The notes below the pieces were generated by a model that was given only the letters and a program-made list of their open reading frames with translations, did no database searches and had not been told where the DNA came from. From the NCBI RefSeq assembly GCF_002794355.1, contig NZ_PGOI01000007.1, positions 558,001-622,000 on the forward strand: DNA of 64,000 bases, in the 5' to 3' direction. Source of the DNA: Pseudorhodobacter sp. MZDSW-24AT. GTDB lineage: Bacteria; Pseudomonadota; Alphaproteobacteria; Rhodobacterales; Rhodobacteraceae. Of the stretch, positions 1 to 10,087 are shown one piece after another. Position 1 is the stretch's first letter. Each line of letters begins with the position of its first letter. Made by a program: the position numbers and the translations under genes.

Positions 1-7
1 GAGCGAC

Positions 8-925
8 ATGGCTGCACGAAAGCCGGTGCGCTGGCATATTGCCGTTTTTCTGGCCCCTGCGGTGGTCATCTACACTGCCATCATGATCATTCCCCTGATC
101 GGAACGCTAAACCTGTCCTTGTTCAACAAGGGCGCAGACGGCGTCGAATTCGTGGGGCTGTCGAATTTTGCAACGCTGTTTGGCGACCCGCGATGGTCTG
201 CGTCCTTTTGGAACGCGCTTGGCAACAACGCTTGGTTCTTTTTCATCCACATGCTGGTGCAAAATCCGATCGGCATCGCGCTGGCAGCCATTCTCTCGAC
301 GCCGCGGCTCCGCATGGCCGCCTTCTATCGCACGGCCATCTTCATCCCCACGATCCTGAGCTTTGTGATCGTCGGCTTTGTCTGGAAACTGATCCTGTCA
401 CCAATCTGGGGCATCGCGCCGGGGCTGCTTGATCTGGTGGGATTGAAAAGCCTGTTTGCGCCGTGGCTCGGGCGCGAAGACTCCGCGCTGACCACATTGG
501 CACTGATCTCGGTCTGGCAATTCGTCGGCATTCCCATGATGCTGATCTATGCCGCACTCTTGTCCATTCCCGATGAGGTGCTTGAGGCCGCAGAGATGGA
601 TGGCATTACCGGCATCAGCCAATTCTGGAAAATCAAGCTGCCGCTGATCCTGCCCAGCATCGGGATCATCTCGATCCTGACCTTTGTCGGAAACTTCAAC
701 GCCTTTGATCTGATCTATGTCGCACAAGGGGCCTTGGCCGGTCCTGACTTCAGCACAGACATCCTTGGAACCTTCCTGTATCGCACCTTCTTCGGGTTCC
801 AACTGCAGCTTGGAGATCCCTATATGGGCTCGGCGATTGCAGGCGCGATGTTCGGCATCATCCTCTTGGGCGTCTGTGTCTATCTCTTCGGTATTCAGAC
901 CCGCCTGCGGAGGTATCAATTCTGA
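8..925 (+). CDS. Sugar ABC transporter permease (MalF-type, CUT1)
   Basis: Inner-membrane permease subunit of a carbohydrate importer of the CUT1 (MalF/UgpA) family, 305 residues. About six hydrophobic segments are visible, beginning at residues 12-34. The cytoplasmic EAA loop, which contacts the ATPase, is seen at about residues 195-220 (EAAEMDGI, then LPLILPSI). The ATG lies 8 bases into the window and its stop overlaps the next permease's ATG by one base, so the pair is translationally coupled. No substrate-binding protein is visible; it is probably encoded just upstream. The substrate cannot be told from sequence; the dehydrogenase downstream suggests a sugar, polyol or inositol-like compound (inference). 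Confidence 0.9.
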   Translation: MAARKPVRWHIAVFLAPAVVIYTAIMIIPLIGTLNLSLFNKGADGVEFVGLSNFATLFGDPRWSASFWNALGNNAWFFFIHMLVQNPIGIALAAILSTPRLRMAAFYRTAIFIPTILSFVIVGFVWKLILSPIWGIAPGLLDLVGLKSLFAPWLGREDSALTTLALISVWQFVGIPMMLIYAALLSIPDEVLEAAEMDGITGISQFWKIKLPLILPSIGIISILTFVGNFNAFDLIYVAQGALAGPDFSTDILGTFLYRTFFGFQLQLGDPYMGSAIAGAMFGIILLGVCVYLFGIQTRLRRYQF

Positions 926-1764
926 TGGCACGCGCGCGCGCATCCCTCGGGCGAACCGTTGCCGCCCATGCTGTCCTGATCACCTGGACTGTGATTGCCC
1001 TCTTCCCCGTCTTTGTGACGGTGGTGAACAGCTTCAAATCGCGGCGGGCCATTTTTGCCGAGCCGCTGGCCCTGCCTTGGCCCGAGCATTTCGATCTGGT
1101 GGGCTATGCAACAGTTCTGAAACAGGGCGATTTTTTCGGCTACTTCCAGAACTCGCTGATCGTCACGGTGGTAAGCCTGTTTTTCGTTCTGCTGTTTGGC
1201 GCGATGGCCGCCTTTGCGCTGTCGGAATATCGCTTCAAGGGCAATCTCTTGATGGGTCTCTATCTGGCCCTTGGCATCATGATCCCGATCCGCCTTGGCA
1301 CCGTGGCGATCTTGGAAATGATGGTGGCGGGCGGGCTGGTGAATACGCTGACCGCACTGATCCTCGTCTACACCGCACAAGGCTTGCCTCTGGCGGTCTT
1401 CATCCTGTCAGAGTTCATGAAAACGGTCTCTGATGATCTGAAGAACGCAGGGCGGATCGACGGCCTTTCCGAATATGCAATCTTCTTCACGCTCGTCTTG
1501 CCTCTGGTGCGTCCGGCCATGGCCACGGTGGCGGTCTTTACGATGATCCCAATCTGGAACGACCTTTGGTTCCCGCTCATCCTTGCGCCAGCCGAAGAGG
1601 TGAAAACCATCACCTTGGGCAGTCAGGTGTTCATCGGGCAATTTGTGACCAACTGGAATGCGGTTCTGGCGGCGCTCAGCCTCGCCATCGTTCCGGTGCT
1701 GGTCTTGTATCTGATCTTCTCGCGGCAACTGATCCGCGGCATCACGGCGGGGGCTGTCAAATGA
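925..1764 (+). CDS. Sugar ABC transporter permease (MalG-type, CUT1)
   Basis: Second permease of the importer, 279 residues, MalG/UgpE-like. It has an N-terminal hydrophobic segment at about 14-36, further membrane segments, and the EAA-type loop at about 168-195 (NAGRIDGLSEY, then LPLVRPAM). It starts on the last base of the preceding permease's stop and its own TGA overlaps the ATG of the following dehydrogenase, so the three genes form a tightly packed operon. It would form the heterodimeric membrane pore with the first permease. Substrate unknown. Confidence 0.9.
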   Translation: MARARASLGRTVAAHAVLITWTVIALFPVFVTVVNSFKSRRAIFAEPLALPWPEHFDLVGYATVLKQGDFFGYFQNSLIVTVVSLFFVLLFGAMAAFALSEYRFKGNLLMGLYLALGIMIPIRLGTVAILEMMVAGGLVNTLTALILVYTAQGLPLAVFILSEFMKTVSDDLKNAGRIDGLSEYAIFFTLVLPLVRPAMATVAVFTMIPIWNDLWFPLILAPAEEVKTITLGSQVFIGQFVTNWNAVLAALSLAIVPVLVLYLIFSRQLIRGITAGAVK

Positions 1765-2783
1765 TCCGAACTCTTGTGGCTGGGCTGGGAACCATGGGGC
1801 GGAGCCATGCGCTGGCCTATCATCGCAACCCAGAGTTTGAGCTTGTCGGTCTGGTGAACCGCAGCACGCCCCGACTGGACCCTGACCTTGCGCCTTATGA
1901 AATCACGCCCGATTTTCATGAGGCCTTGGCAAGGTTAAAGCCTGATCTGGTGAACATCTCGACCTATACCGACAGCCACGCAGACTATGCCTGTGCGGCG
2001 ATGGAAGCCGGTGCCCATGTGTTCGTCGAAAAGCCTTTGGCGGGCACGGTCCAAGATGCCAGACGCGTCGTTGATTGTGCGGTGGCGAACGGGCGCAAGC
2101 TTGTCGTGGGCTATATCCTGCGCCATCACCCCAGCTGGATGCGCCTGATCACCGAAGCGCGGGCGTTGGGCGGGCCGTTCGTGTTCCGGCTGAATCTCAA
2201 TCAGCAAAGCAAGGGCGCAACATGGGACGTGCACAAAACACTGATGCAAAGCACCTCCCCGATTGTGGACTGCGGCGTCCATTATGTTGACGTGATGTGC
2301 CAGATCACCGATGCGAAACCAGTGGAAGTCCGGGGCATGGGCCTGCGGCTTTCGGACGAAATCGCCCCCGACATGTATAACTATGGCCACTTTCAGGTGT
2401 TGTTCGAGGATGGCAGCCTAGGGTGGTATGAGGCGGGCTGGGGGCCGATGATGAGCGACACCGCGTTTTTTGTGAAAGACGTGGTCAGCCCACACGGCGC
2501 CGTCTCGATCCGCATGCCAGAAAACGCGCGCTCAGACGATCATGACACCCATACAAAGACCTCTGTCATCCGGGTGCATCGCATCGGCCAGCCTGATGAG
2601 GATTTGAACATGGCCGACGAACCCGGCCATCAAGAGCTGTGTGAACGCGAACAAGCCTTCATGGCCCGCGCCATCACCGAGGATCTGGACCTGACACGCC
2701 ACATGCAGGACGCCGTCCAATCGCTTGCCATTTGCCTTGCCGCCGATGAATCGGTGCGCAGCGGCCAACCCGTGAAATTGTGA
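1761..2783 (+). CDS. Gfo/Idh/MocA-family NAD(P)-dependent oxidoreductase
   Basis: Cytoplasmic sugar or polyol dehydrogenase family protein, 340 residues. The N-terminal Rossmann motif ([11 protein letters not shown]) is at residues 6-16 and the family's EKP motif ([10 protein letters not shown]) is at about 87-96. The ATG at 1761 is chosen because it overlaps the permease stop as ATGA and gives the normal Rossmann N-terminus; longer reading would run into the permease. A gene between importer permeases and ATPase most likely acts on the imported compound or its first product. The exact substrate is not deducible. Confidence 0.88.
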   Translation: MIRTLVAGLGTMGRSHALAYHRNPEFELVGLVNRSTPRLDPDLAPYEITPDFHEALARLKPDLVNISTYTDSHADYACAAMEAGAHVFVEKPLAGTVQDARRVVDCAVANGRKLVVGYILRHHPSWMRLITEARALGGPFVFRLNLNQQSKGATWDVHKTLMQSTSPIVDCGVHYVDVMCQITDAKPVEVRGMGLRLSDEIAPDMYNYGHFQVLFEDGSLGWYEAGWGPMMSDTAFFVKDVVSPHGAVSIRMPENARSDDHDTHTKTSVIRVHRIGQPDEDLNMADEPGHQELCEREQAFMARAITEDLDLTRHMQDAVQSLAICLAADESVRSGQPVKL

Positions 2784-2790
2784 GACCGAA

Positions 2791-3786
2791 ATGGGTGCAC
2801 TGGATCTGAAATCCGTCACAAAATCCTTTGGCGCGACCGACGTGATCAAAGGCATTGATCTGGAGGTGGCAGAGGGGGAATTCTGCGTCTTTGTCGGCCC
2901 GTCCGGCTGCGGAAAATCAACCCTGCTGCGCATCATCGCCGGTCTGGAAGACGCATCCAGCGGCGATATCCTGCTTGACGGAAAGCGCGTCAACGATGTT
3001 GCGCCCGCCAAGCGTGAACTGGCCATGGTGTTCCAGTCCTACGCCCTCTATCCGCATCTGAGCGTCCGCGACAATATGGGCTTGGCGCTGAAGCAGGCCG
3101 GTGTCGCCAAGGCCGAGATTGTCAGGGCCACGGATAAAGCGGCGGCCATGCTGTCGCTTGAAAACCTGCTGACGCGTCGTCCGGCAGAGCTGTCGGGCGG
3201 CCAACGCCAGCGCGTGGCGATCGGACGCGCCATTGTTCGAACACCGAAGCTGTTCCTGTTCGATGAGCCGCTGTCAAACCTTGACGCGGCACTCCGGGTG
3301 GCCACCCGCATCGAAATTGCACGCCTGCACCGCGAGCTTGCCGCAACGATGATCTATGTCACCCATGATCAGGTCGAGGCGATGACATTGGCCGATAAGA
3401 TCGTGGTGCTGCGCGACGGTCGGGTCGAACAGGTGGGCAGCCCCATGCACCTATACAACGACCCGGACAATACCTTCGTGGCAGGCTTCATCGGCAGCCC
3501 GCAAATGAATTTCCTGAAGTCTTCCGAACTCGGGCATCCCGGTGAAACAACCGGCATCCGCCCAGAGCATTTGCACATTCGCACAGGCGCCGCCATCAAG
3601 GGCACCATCAGCCATGTGGAAAAGCTGGGGGGCGAAACCTTGGTTTACGTGCGCACCGCTGCCCACGGGCTCCTGACCGTGCGGATGTTCGGCGAACATG
3701 ATTATGAGGTGGACAGCCAAGTGGCCCTGGACCTCGATCCATCCCGCGCCTTCTATTTCGACGGCATGGGCAAGCGCCTGCGCTAA
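2791..3786 (+). CDS. ABC transporter ATP-binding protein (MalK/UgpC-type)
   Basis: ATPase of the sugar importer, 331 residues. Walker A (GPSGCGKST) is at about 36-44, the Q-loop around 81, the ABC signature ([14 protein letters not shown]) at about 134-147, Walker B ([14 protein letters not shown]) at about 155-168 and the H-loop (VTHDQVEAM) at about 190-198. The roughly 100-residue C-terminal extension with an IRPEH element is the OB-fold/TOBE regulatory domain typical of MalK/UgpC proteins. It follows the dehydrogenase by 7 bases and is the last gene of the operon. Confidence 0.93.
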   Translation: MGALDLKSVTKSFGATDVIKGIDLEVAEGEFCVFVGPSGCGKSTLLRIIAGLEDASSGDILLDGKRVNDVAPAKRELAMVFQSYALYPHLSVRDNMGLALKQAGVAKAEIVRATDKAAAMLSLENLLTRRPAELSGGQRQRVAIGRAIVRTPKLFLFDEPLSNLDAALRVATRIEIARLHRELAATMIYVTHDQVEAMTLADKIVVLRDGRVEQVGSPMHLYNDPDNTFVAGFIGSPQMNFLKSSELGHPGETTGIRPEHLHIRTGAAIKGTISHVEKLGGETLVYVRTAAHGLLTVRMFGEHDYEVDSQVALDLDPSRAFYFDGMGKRLR

Positions 3787-3870
3787 ACGGCAGGCGACCT
3801 GCATGTGCGCAGCACGACGGGTCGCTGGTCAAGCCTCGGCGCGCCAAATGTATCATTTTGCTCGAAACCG

Positions 3871-3946
3871 TGGTGCCGCTGAAGGGACTCGAACCCCCGA
3901 CCCCATCATTACGAATGACGTGCTCTACCAGCTGAGCTACAGCGGC
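3871..3946 (-). tRNA. tRNA-Thr (anticodon CGT)
   Basis: Read on the minus strand this is a complete 76-nt cloverleaf with encoded CCA. The acceptor arm GCCGCTG pairs with CAGCGGC, the D stem is GCTC/GAGC, the anticodon loop is TTCGTAA (anticodon CGT, reading ACG) and the T loop is TTCGAGT. The discriminator base is A. The anticodon assigns threonine. A strong promoter lies immediately upstream on the same strand. Confidence 0.95.
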
Positions 3947-3962
3947 ACTTTCTGGTGTGGTT

Positions 3963-3991
3963 CTAGTATGGCGGTGGTCAAATCAAGTCAA
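3963..3991 (-). promoter_or_regulatory. Sigma70-type promoter of tRNA-Thr
   Basis: On the minus strand TTGACT (3991-3986) is followed after exactly 17 bases by TACTAG (3968-3963). The expected transcription start falls about 10 bases before the mature tRNA 5' end. Both hexamers are close to consensus, which is unusually clear for this GC-rich genome and fits a stable RNA gene. Confidence 0.72.
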
Positions 3992-4041
3992 CCCCCGCCG
4001 CTGAGGCGCCAAAGAACATTTGCTTGTGCAAGGAGATGTCG

Positions 4042-4067
4042 CCCGCCGGTCGCAAGCATCCGGCGGG
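4042..4067 (-). terminator. Hairpin downstream of hemY (terminator-like)
   Basis: An 8-bp GC stem (CCCGCCGG/CCGGCGGG) with a 10-base loop sits about 23 bases beyond the hemY stop. It has no T-run on the minus side, so intrinsic termination would be weak. It may protect the transcript 3' end or assist Rho. Confidence 0.4.
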
Positions 4068-4089
4068 GGCGAGATCAAACCCGTGCGGG

Positions 4090-5538
4090 TCAAGGCCTTG
4101 GAGGAGCGGACACGATATCCGCATCTTCCGCGCTCACCTCCGCCGCCTCCTTTGACGCATCAGCCCGCCCCACGATCAACGGCAAAAGCTCAGTGCCAGT
4201 GGCGCTCGGGCCCGAGGTGTCAACCGGCTCGCGCCAACTCAGCGTGTCAAATCCACCGCAATTGTCACAGATCGGGTGCCATTGCGCATGGATCGACTGG
4301 CACTTGTCACAGCACCACTGCGGGCCAAGCGGTGCGGTCAGCGCTCGCGTCAACCAGCCCCGAACCACCGATTCTTCCTCTCCTTCGCCACGCGCAATCG
4401 CCGCCATGATGGCCAAAGAGCGCTGGGTGGGATGAACCGTGACAATGTCGCCCAAGGCGCGGCGCGCGGCGGGAAAATCCTCGGCCGCGACGCAGAGTTC
4501 CGCCAAGAGCAAACGGGTCTGCTCGTGCCCGGGGCGAATGTCGGTCAGCACTTTGAACCGTTTCAGCCGGGCCGCCGGCGTTTCGTCGGGCGCGATCTCG
4601 GCGAAAGCTGCGGCAAGGTCTGGATGGGGTTCCACCGACCACGCTTTCTTAAGAACGCGTGTCGCGCCTTTGGCATCGCCCTTCGCGGTGAGGCTACGTC
4701 CCGCCATCGCCGCCGCCGGGATCAGATCGGGGGACAGACGGTTGGCCTCAATGGCTGCCTCGCGCGCTTCGATGCTGGCGTCATCATCGATCACCGTCTT
4801 GGCCTCTTGCAACGCCAACACAGCATCGCGCCGCCGATACACGTCTCGGGGCAGCGCCCCGGCTTTCAGCTTTGCGCCCAAGGTCCGGCGCGCGCCTTTC
4901 CAATCGGCTTTTTCGGCCTGAAGCTTCAGCAGAATGTCCTGCGTATCCGCATGCCGGGGCTTCATGGCAAAGGCCTTTTCAGCCAGCTTCAAGGCCATGT
5001 CCGTGTCGCCTTCGGTCAGCTTCTGTTTCAGCAGCCCGCGCACCCCGACAAAGCGGGTCTTTTCGTCTGCCAACAGCCGCTTGTAGGCCTCTGCGGCGCG
5101 CTTGGTGTCTCCGGCCGCTTCGGCGGATTGCGCCATCAGCAATGTCGTCAACTCCGGCTTCGCCAGATAGCGCTCGGCGCGTTGCGCACGCGCCATGGCC
5201 ACCTTGCCCTCACCCGAGGCAAGCGCAAGAAAGCCCTCTGACAGGGCTTGATAGCCCTTTCGTTCGCGATTTCGGTCAAAGTAGCGCGAGATCGCGGTTT
5301 CGTCGCCAGCAAGAAAACGCAGCACGGCCACGACAAAACTGACGATCTTGAACACCAGCCAAAGGCCGACGATCACCATCAAAGACAGGATCACAAGCTG
5401 AAGCGGGCCAAAGGTCAGCTCCCAGCCAGCCACCGCAACGCGCAAGGCTCCGTCGGTGTCCAAAAGGACGCCCGCGCCATAAGCCATCGCCGCAATGGCA
5501 ATGACAAAGAGAATAACTTTCAACAGGGTCCAGAGCAT
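4090..5538 (-). CDS. hemY: HemY-family TPR inner-membrane protein with C-terminal Cys4 zinc-ribbon-like motif
   Basis: Protein of 482 residues of the HemY N-terminal-domain family, linked to haem biosynthesis by genomic context; its biochemical role is not settled. Two N-terminal membrane segments (about 4-26 and 44-73) precede a soluble region rich in TPR-like helical pairs (about 95-390). Near the C-terminus, around 415-445, two CxxC pairs (CDKC, then CDNC) with intervening aromatic residues suggest a rubredoxin/zinc-ribbon-like metal site resembling that of LapB/YciM. It starts 7 bases after the mitofilin gene, and hemD lies upstream, so hemD-mitofilin-hemY form one operon. Confidence 0.85.
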   Translation of the reverse strand: MLWTLLKVILFVIAIAAMAYGAGVLLDTDGALRVAVAGWELTFGPLQLVILSLMVIVGLWLVFKIVSFVVAVLRFLAGDETAISRYFDRNRERKGYQALSEGFLALASGEGKVAMARAQRAERYLAKPELTTLLMAQSAEAAGDTKRAAEAYKRLLADEKTRFVGVRGLLKQKLTEGDTDMALKLAEKAFAMKPRHADTQDILLKLQAEKADWKGARRTLGAKLKAGALPRDVYRRRDAVLALQEAKTVIDDDASIEAREAAIEANRLSPDLIPAAAMAGRSLTAKGDAKGATRVLKKAWSVEPHPDLAAAFAEIAPDETPAARLKRFKVLTDIRPGHEQTRLLLAELCVAAEDFPAARRALGDIVTVHPTQRSLAIMAAIARGEGEEESVVRGWLTRALTAPLGPQWCCDKCQSIHAQWHPICDNCGGFDTLSWREPVDTSGPSATGTELLPLIVGRADASKEAAEVSAEDADIVSAPPRP

Positions 5539-5545
5539 GAAAGAC

Positions 5546-6883
5546 TTATCCTTCCACCGCAGCTGACAGGGATGAAACCGCAGCCAGCGCGTCCAGTCGC
5601 GTTTGCGCCATCGCCGTCCACGCCGCCATCTCGGCCTGACCTTCCGGAGGAAGGCTGGTAAGCTCCGTCAACGCAAGCTCAAGATCGCCCGCACGCAGGG
5701 CGGCTTCCGCACGCGACAAGACCGCGTCAGGATCGTCCCCTTCGCGGGGCACCAAAGACCGCGCCCCGGTCGTGGATTGAAGGAAGGTCGAGAACCGGTC
5801 AGACCACCCCTCTCCCATCGTTGCCCGCAATGAGGCGTCAAGCGCAGCGCGCGCAGCCGCTGGAAACGCGTCTTCCAGCGCGGCGCGCGACGGGACGCCA
5901 GCCTCGGCGACGCTGGAAAGGGTCTCCGGCACCTCCAGTTCCGCCAGATCGGTCAAGGCCCCGGCAAACGGCTGGCCGCTGTCGACGGCGGCCTGAACCC
6001 GGCCCAGCGCCGCCGCAACCACGGCTCTGCGCGCTGTTTGTTCCGCCTCTGCACGCAAGGCAGCGGCCTGCGCTTCGGCCTCGGCCAAGCGCGCTTCGGT
6101 CTGGGCGGCCAAGGCCTCAAGTCCGGCATTCGCATCCGCGCCCGATGCGCGCATGCTTTCCACCTCGGCGCGCAGCGTATCGACCAAGGCAACAAGATCA
6201 CCCGACGGCGCCCCCGACGCGCCTTGCGGCGCTGCGGCCTCGACTTCGGCCAAGCGCTGTTCCAGCGCCGTCACGCTTTGCGACAGGCTCCCAAGCTCTT
6301 CTTCAGCTGCCGGGGCCGGGCGCGCTTCCAGCGCCGTCACGCGGTCAGTCAGGTCGCTCGATGGCGCCGGTGCGGTTTCCAGCGCGGCCAACCGCGCTTC
6401 CAGCGCCTGAACTTCGGCCTGCGTCGCAGTCAGCGGCGCGTCCGAGGTGCCAACACCCGGGAAGGGCACGACGATGGACAGCGCATAGCCGGCGGCGGCA
6501 GCAACCACGCCCCCCAAGGCCGTGGCAAGAAAGCCTCCGCCTCCGCGCTTTTCCATCGCCGGACGGGGCGGTTCAGAGACCGCCGCGCTTGGCGGTTCGG
6601 GCAGAACAGGTTCTGGCGCGGTTTTGTCTGTCTCGGGCGTCACCGTCTCGGGCGTCACCAGATCCGGCGTGACAGCGGGCGGCTCTGGCTCACCAATCGG
6701 TGCATCCCCGACCACCGCCGAAGGCTTTTCCTCCATACGGCGCGGCTCTGGCATCTCGACCGGTGGGATCGGGTCAGAGATCACGGCTTCCGCACTGCGC
6801 TCCGGTCTTTCAGGAACCCCAATCGCTTCAGAGGCGCTTTCGGTGCCCTCATCGGATTTTGAACTGGGGGGGCGTTTTGCCAT
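5546..6883 (-). CDS. Mitofilin (Mic60) homologue, inner-membrane coiled-coil protein
   Basis: Alphaproteobacterial mitofilin/Mic60-like protein, 445 residues from the ATG at 6883, chosen because AGGAA lies 8-9 bases upstream and the protein begins MAKRPP. It has a Pro/Glu-rich cytoplasmic N-terminus, one membrane segment at about 118-142, a long Ala/Glu-rich region with heptad character (about 155-290) and a C-terminal alpha-helical mitofilin domain. In mitochondria Mic60 shapes cristae junctions; the bacterial homologue is thought to act in membrane architecture and contact with the outer membrane. Its place between hemD and hemY is the usual arrangement in this class and parallels E. coli HemX next to HemY. 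Confidence 0.85.
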   Translation of the reverse strand: MAKRPPSSKSDEGTESASEAIGVPERPERSAEAVISDPIPPVEMPEPRRMEEKPSAVVGDAPIGEPEPPAVTPDLVTPETVTPETDKTAPEPVLPEPPSAAVSEPPRPAMEKRGGGGFLATALGGVVAAAAGYALSIVVPFPGVGTSDAPLTATQAEVQALEARLAALETAPAPSSDLTDRVTALEARPAPAAEEELGSLSQSVTALEQRLAEVEAAAPQGASGAPSGDLVALVDTLRAEVESMRASGADANAGLEALAAQTEARLAEAEAQAAALRAEAEQTARRAVVAAALGRVQAAVDSGQPFAGALTDLAELEVPETLSSVAEAGVPSRAALEDAFPAAARAALDASLRATMGEGWSDRFSTFLQSTTGARSLVPREGDDPDAVLSRAEAALRAGDLELALTELTSLPPEGQAEMAAWTAMAQTRLDALAAVSSLSAAVEG

Positions 6884-6964
6884 AGCAAGTTTCCTGACTG
6901 TCATTTGGTGGAAGCGCGAAAACAGCGATCCGTGGTCAATCCTAATCCCGCAAGTCTTCGGGCA

Positions 6965-7708
6965 TCAAGCAATGAAGATAAAACGATCCATGGCCGAGAA
7001 CAGTTCCGTTTGCGTGGGCGCAGATGCCGTTACAATCTGGCGGGCGAAATCCCCCCCCACAGCGGATGCCACGGCGGGGCTGAGCGCCACGAGGCAAAGA
7101 CGCTCCGAGAGTTTCACGTGCTCAGGCAATTGCGAAACCGCCTGCCGGAAAACTGTCGCACTGCGCGGCGAGAACAAAGGCGCAACCACCGGTCCTGCGC
7201 CTTGCAAGATCTCAAGCGCCTTGGACCCAAGGGGCTGTGGCTCTTGCGCATAAAGGATCACCTCATCGGCGGCAACTTCGGCATCTCTCAATCTTTGCAC
7301 AATATCACCGCGCGTTTCGCGGCCCCGAAGATGCAGGAACGGGGCGTCTCCCCGCGCGCTTAGCAAAAGCTTCAGCAAGGCAGCGGCATCCCCCGCGGCA
7401 GATCGCGCGTCAAACCCAAGCGCTGTGGCCACTTCGGCGGTGTGGTCGCCCACGCAATAGGCCCGCTTGGGCAATGCCTCTGCCATCGCCGCCGCTGCTC
7501 TCGCACCGGTTTCCGAGGTCAGGATCACCGACCCGAACGGTCCGGAAGGCACAGCCGGATACAGCATCTTGGGCGCAAGCAAGGGCGACAAGACCGGAAA
7601 AACCTTCGGCCCGTAACGGGCCTGCAGATCCTGCGCGAAGCGGCTCGCTTGCGGCTCGGGCCGGGTAATCAGCACAGGAATGGCACAGGATTGCGGGACC
7701 ATGCGCAT
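6965..7708 (-). CDS. hemD: Uroporphyrinogen-III synthase
   Basis: Cyclises hydroxymethylbilane to uroporphyrinogen III in the cytoplasm, the last step common to haem and corrinoid synthesis. The 247-residue protein has the typical N-terminal [10 protein letters not shown] and, in the second domain, a [13 protein letters not shown] element. An upstream TTG at 7753 would overlap the divergent tsaD, so ATG 7708 (or ATG 7702) is preferred; no strong ribosome site decides between them. The start lies only 39 bases from the divergent tsaD ATG. hemC, often adjacent, is not present. Confidence 0.88.
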   Translation of the reverse strand: MRMVPQSCAIPVLITRPEPQASRFAQDLQARYGPKVFPVLSPLLAPKMLYPAVPSGPFGSVILTSETGARAAAAMAEALPKRAYCVGDHTAEVATALGFDARSAAGDAAALLKLLLSARGDAPFLHLRGRETRGDIVQRLRDAEVAADEVILYAQEPQPLGSKALEILQGAGPVVAPLFSPRSATVFRQAVSQLPEHVKLSERLCLVALSPAVASAVGGDFARQIVTASAPTQTELFSAMDRFIFIA

Positions 7709-7747
7709 GGTGTTACCCGTGGACACCTCTTGGCGCAACGGCGGACC

Positions 7748-8839
7748 ATGCAAAACAGTCTTACTTTCCTCGGCATCGAATCAAGCTGCGACGACTCTGC
7801 CGCGGCTGTCGTGCGGGTGGGCGAAGGTGCAGAGATCCTGTCGTCGGTTGTCGAAGGGCAAACTGCCCTCCACGCGGCCTTCGGGGGCGTCGTGCCGGAA
7901 ATTGCCGCCCGGGCGCATGCCGAACGTCTGGATGGCTGCGTCGCGCAGGCCATGGCTCAGGCGGGGGTCCGTTTCGACGATCTGGACGGGATCGCCGTCA
8001 CCTCTGGCCCCGGTCTGATCGGTGGCGTGCTGTCGGGGGTGATGCTTGCCAAGGGTCTTGCAGCAGGGACCGGACTGCCGCTCATTGGCGTCAATCACCT
8101 TGCTGGCCATGCCCTGACACCGCGCCTGACCGACAATCTCGCCTACCCCTACCTCATGCTCTTGGTCTCGGGCGGGCACTGCCAGTTTCTCGTGGTGAAC
8201 GGCCCCATGTCGTTCCGCCGGATCGGCGGCACCATCGATGATGCGCCCGGCGAAGCCTTCGACAAGACAGCAAAGCTCTTGGGATTGCCGCAACCCGGTG
8301 GCCCCGCAGTCGAGTCCGAGGCCGCGCTGGGTGACCCGGCCCGCTTCCCCCTGCCACGCCCCCTTCTCGACAAACCGGGCTGTGACATGTCCTTCTCCGG
8401 GCTCAAAACCGCTCTCCTCAGAGCACGAGATGGGATCGTCGCCGAAAAGGGCGGGCTGACAAAAGCGGATCGGCGCGATCTCTGCGCCGGGTTTCAGGCC
8501 GCCATGGTGGCTGTGCTCGAAGAAAAAACGCGCCGTGCGCTGAAGATCTATCTCGAGACCGCACCGCCTGTTCCTGCTTTGGCGGTTGCGGGGGGCGTCG
8601 CCGCCAATGCACGCATCCGGGCAGCGCTCGAGACACTCTGCCACGCCTCCTCTGTCACCTTCGTTGCCCCCCCGCTTCGGCTTTGCACCGACAATGCCGC
8701 CATGATCGCTTATGCCGGGATCGAACAGTTCAGGCTGGGGCATCTCGATGATGCGACCCTCTCGGCACGGCCCCGTTGGCCGCTGGATCAAACCGCACCC
8801 TCCCTGATCGGATCGGGAAAGAAGGGGGCCAAGGCGTGA
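7748..8839 (+). CDS. tsaD: tRNA N6-adenosine threonylcarbamoyltransferase TsaD
   Basis: Transfers threonylcarbamoyl to A37 of ANN-reading tRNAs (t6A) together with TsaB, TsaC and TsaE. The 363-residue ASKHA-fold protein begins with GIESSCDDS (about 8-16). The metal-binding histidines of the family are seen in the H-x3-H element of NHLAGH near 117-122. Longer forms with more N-terminal residues are not needed; ATG 7748 gives the canonical N-terminus. Its stop overlaps the gpsA GTG. tsaE, another pathway gene, lies 11 kb downstream in this window. Confidence 0.95.
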   Translation: MQNSLTFLGIESSCDDSAAAVVRVGEGAEILSSVVEGQTALHAAFGGVVPEIAARAHAERLDGCVAQAMAQAGVRFDDLDGIAVTSGPGLIGGVLSGVMLAKGLAAGTGLPLIGVNHLAGHALTPRLTDNLAYPYLMLLVSGGHCQFLVVNGPMSFRRIGGTIDDAPGEAFDKTAKLLGLPQPGGPAVESEAALGDPARFPLPRPLLDKPGCDMSFSGLKTALLRARDGIVAEKGGLTKADRRDLCAGFQAAMVAVLEEKTRRALKIYLETAPPVPALAVAGGVAANARIRAALETLCHASSVTFVAPPLRLCTDNAAMIAYAGIEQFRLGHLDDATLSARPRWPLDQTAPSLIGSGKKGAKA

Positions 8840-9810
8840 CGCACACAGTGGGCATCGCGGGCGCGGGTGCCTTTGGTTCGGCGCTTGCCATGGCCTTGGC
8901 GCATCAAGGCCGCAAGATCCGCCTTTGGGCGCGCGATCCCGCCGCTGCGCACCAGATGCAATCCACCCGCCACGTCCCGCACCTTCCGGGCGCCCGCTTG
9001 CCAGACAGTGTAACAGCCACATCTGAAATCGACGGTCTTTCGGAGTGTGAAACCATTCTGCTGGCAGTGCCGATGCAAGCCCTTGGCACATTCTTGGCCC
9101 TGCATCGCAAACGCCTTGATGCGCGCGTCTTGGTGGCCTGTTGCAAGGGCATGGATCTCACAACGCGGAAAGGGCCGACCGCACTGATCGCAGCGGCCTG
9201 TCCGCACGCCATCCCCATGATCCTCACCGGGCCAAGCTTCGCGGCCGACATCGCCAAAGGGCAAGCCACCGCGCTCACCTTGGCCTGCCGCGATGACGAC
9301 GCGTGCAAAAGAACACAGGCAGAACTTTCCGGCTCTATCCTCAGGGTTTATCGCAATTCAGATGTGACAGGCGCAGAACTCGGCGGCGCCTTGAAGAACG
9401 TGGTGGCGATTGCGGCAGGCATCGTCATCGGCGCGGGATTGGGCGAAAGCGCGCGGGCCGCCTTGATGACACGCGGCTTTGCAGAAATGGTCCGCTTCGC
9501 AGGCCAGCTTGGCGCAAGACGCGAAACGCTGATGGGGCTGTCCGGTTTTGGCGACCTCGTCCTGACCTGCACCTCGGACCAATCCAGAAACTACCGGCAT
9601 GGCTTGGCTTTGGGCCGCGCGGAACCCCCGCCCGTCGGGCAAACGGTCGAGGGTGTGGCCACCGCCCAAGCCATCTTGCAGCATGCCAAGGATAGCGGCA
9701 TCATCGCGCAGATCCCGATAACCGCGATGGTGGCACAGGTCACCGCTGGACAAATCTCGATTGCCGATGCTGTCCAGACTCTCATGTCGCGCCCCCTGAA
9801 AGAGGAATAA
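8836..9810 (+). CDS. gpsA: Glycerol-3-phosphate dehydrogenase [NAD(P)+]
   Basis: Reduces dihydroxyacetone phosphate to sn-glycerol 3-phosphate for phospholipid synthesis; cytoplasmic, 324 residues. The N-terminal dinucleotide motif [10 protein letters not shown] is at about 8-17, and [11 protein letters not shown] with its catalytic lysine is near 188-198. The GTG at 8836 is taken as start because it overlaps the tsaD stop (GTGA) and places the Rossmann motif at the usual distance from the N-terminus. It is followed after 4 bases by a YciI-like gene. Confidence 0.94.
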   Translation: MTHTVGIAGAGAFGSALAMALAHQGRKIRLWARDPAAAHQMQSTRHVPHLPGARLPDSVTATSEIDGLSECETILLAVPMQALGTFLALHRKRLDARVLVACCKGMDLTTRKGPTALIAAACPHAIPMILTGPSFAADIAKGQATALTLACRDDDACKRTQAELSGSILRVYRNSDVTGAELGGALKNVVAIAAGIVIGAGLGESARAALMTRGFAEMVRFAGQLGARRETLMGLSGFGDLVLTCTSDQSRNYRHGLALGRAEPPPVGQTVEGVATAQAILQHAKDSGIIAQIPITAMVAQVTAGQISIADAVQTLMSRPLKEE

Positions 9811-9814
9811 CATC

Positions 9815-10087
9815 ATGCGTGTCGCACTGATCTGCATCGACAAACCCGATCACCTGCAAACCCGCATCGACAACCGCCCCGCGCATCTGGACCACATCAC
9901 CCGCAGTGGCATTGTCGAGATGGCAGGCCCTTTCCTTGATCAGAACGGCAGCATGATCGGCAGTCTGGTTATCCTGAGCGTCACCACGATGGAAGAAGCG
10001 CAGGCTTGGGCCAAGGACGACCCCTATGCAAAGGCAGGCCTGTTTGAAAGCGTCACCCTTCGCGAGTGGAAAAAGGTGATCGGATGA
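9815..10087 (+). CDS. YciI-family protein (YCII domain)
   Basis: Small cytoplasmic ferredoxin-like-fold protein of 90 residues matching the YciI family: an N-terminal beta strand (MRVALICIDK), a histidine in the PAHLDHI segment, and the late DDPYAKAGLFESVTLREW motif with the conserved D-P-Y/F-A. Biochemical function is not established for most members. Its TGA overlaps the ATG of the EVE gene, so the two are co-translated within the tsaD-gpsA operon. Confidence 0.85.
   Translation: MRVALICIDKPDHLQTRIDNRPAHLDHITRSGIVEMAGPFLDQNGSMIGSLVILSVTTMEEAQAWAKDDPYAKAGLFESVTLREWKKVIG

Noticed and set aside
7111-7120. parS-like GTTTCACGTG in hemD
   Set aside because: Only the left half of the palindrome is present, followed by CTCA.
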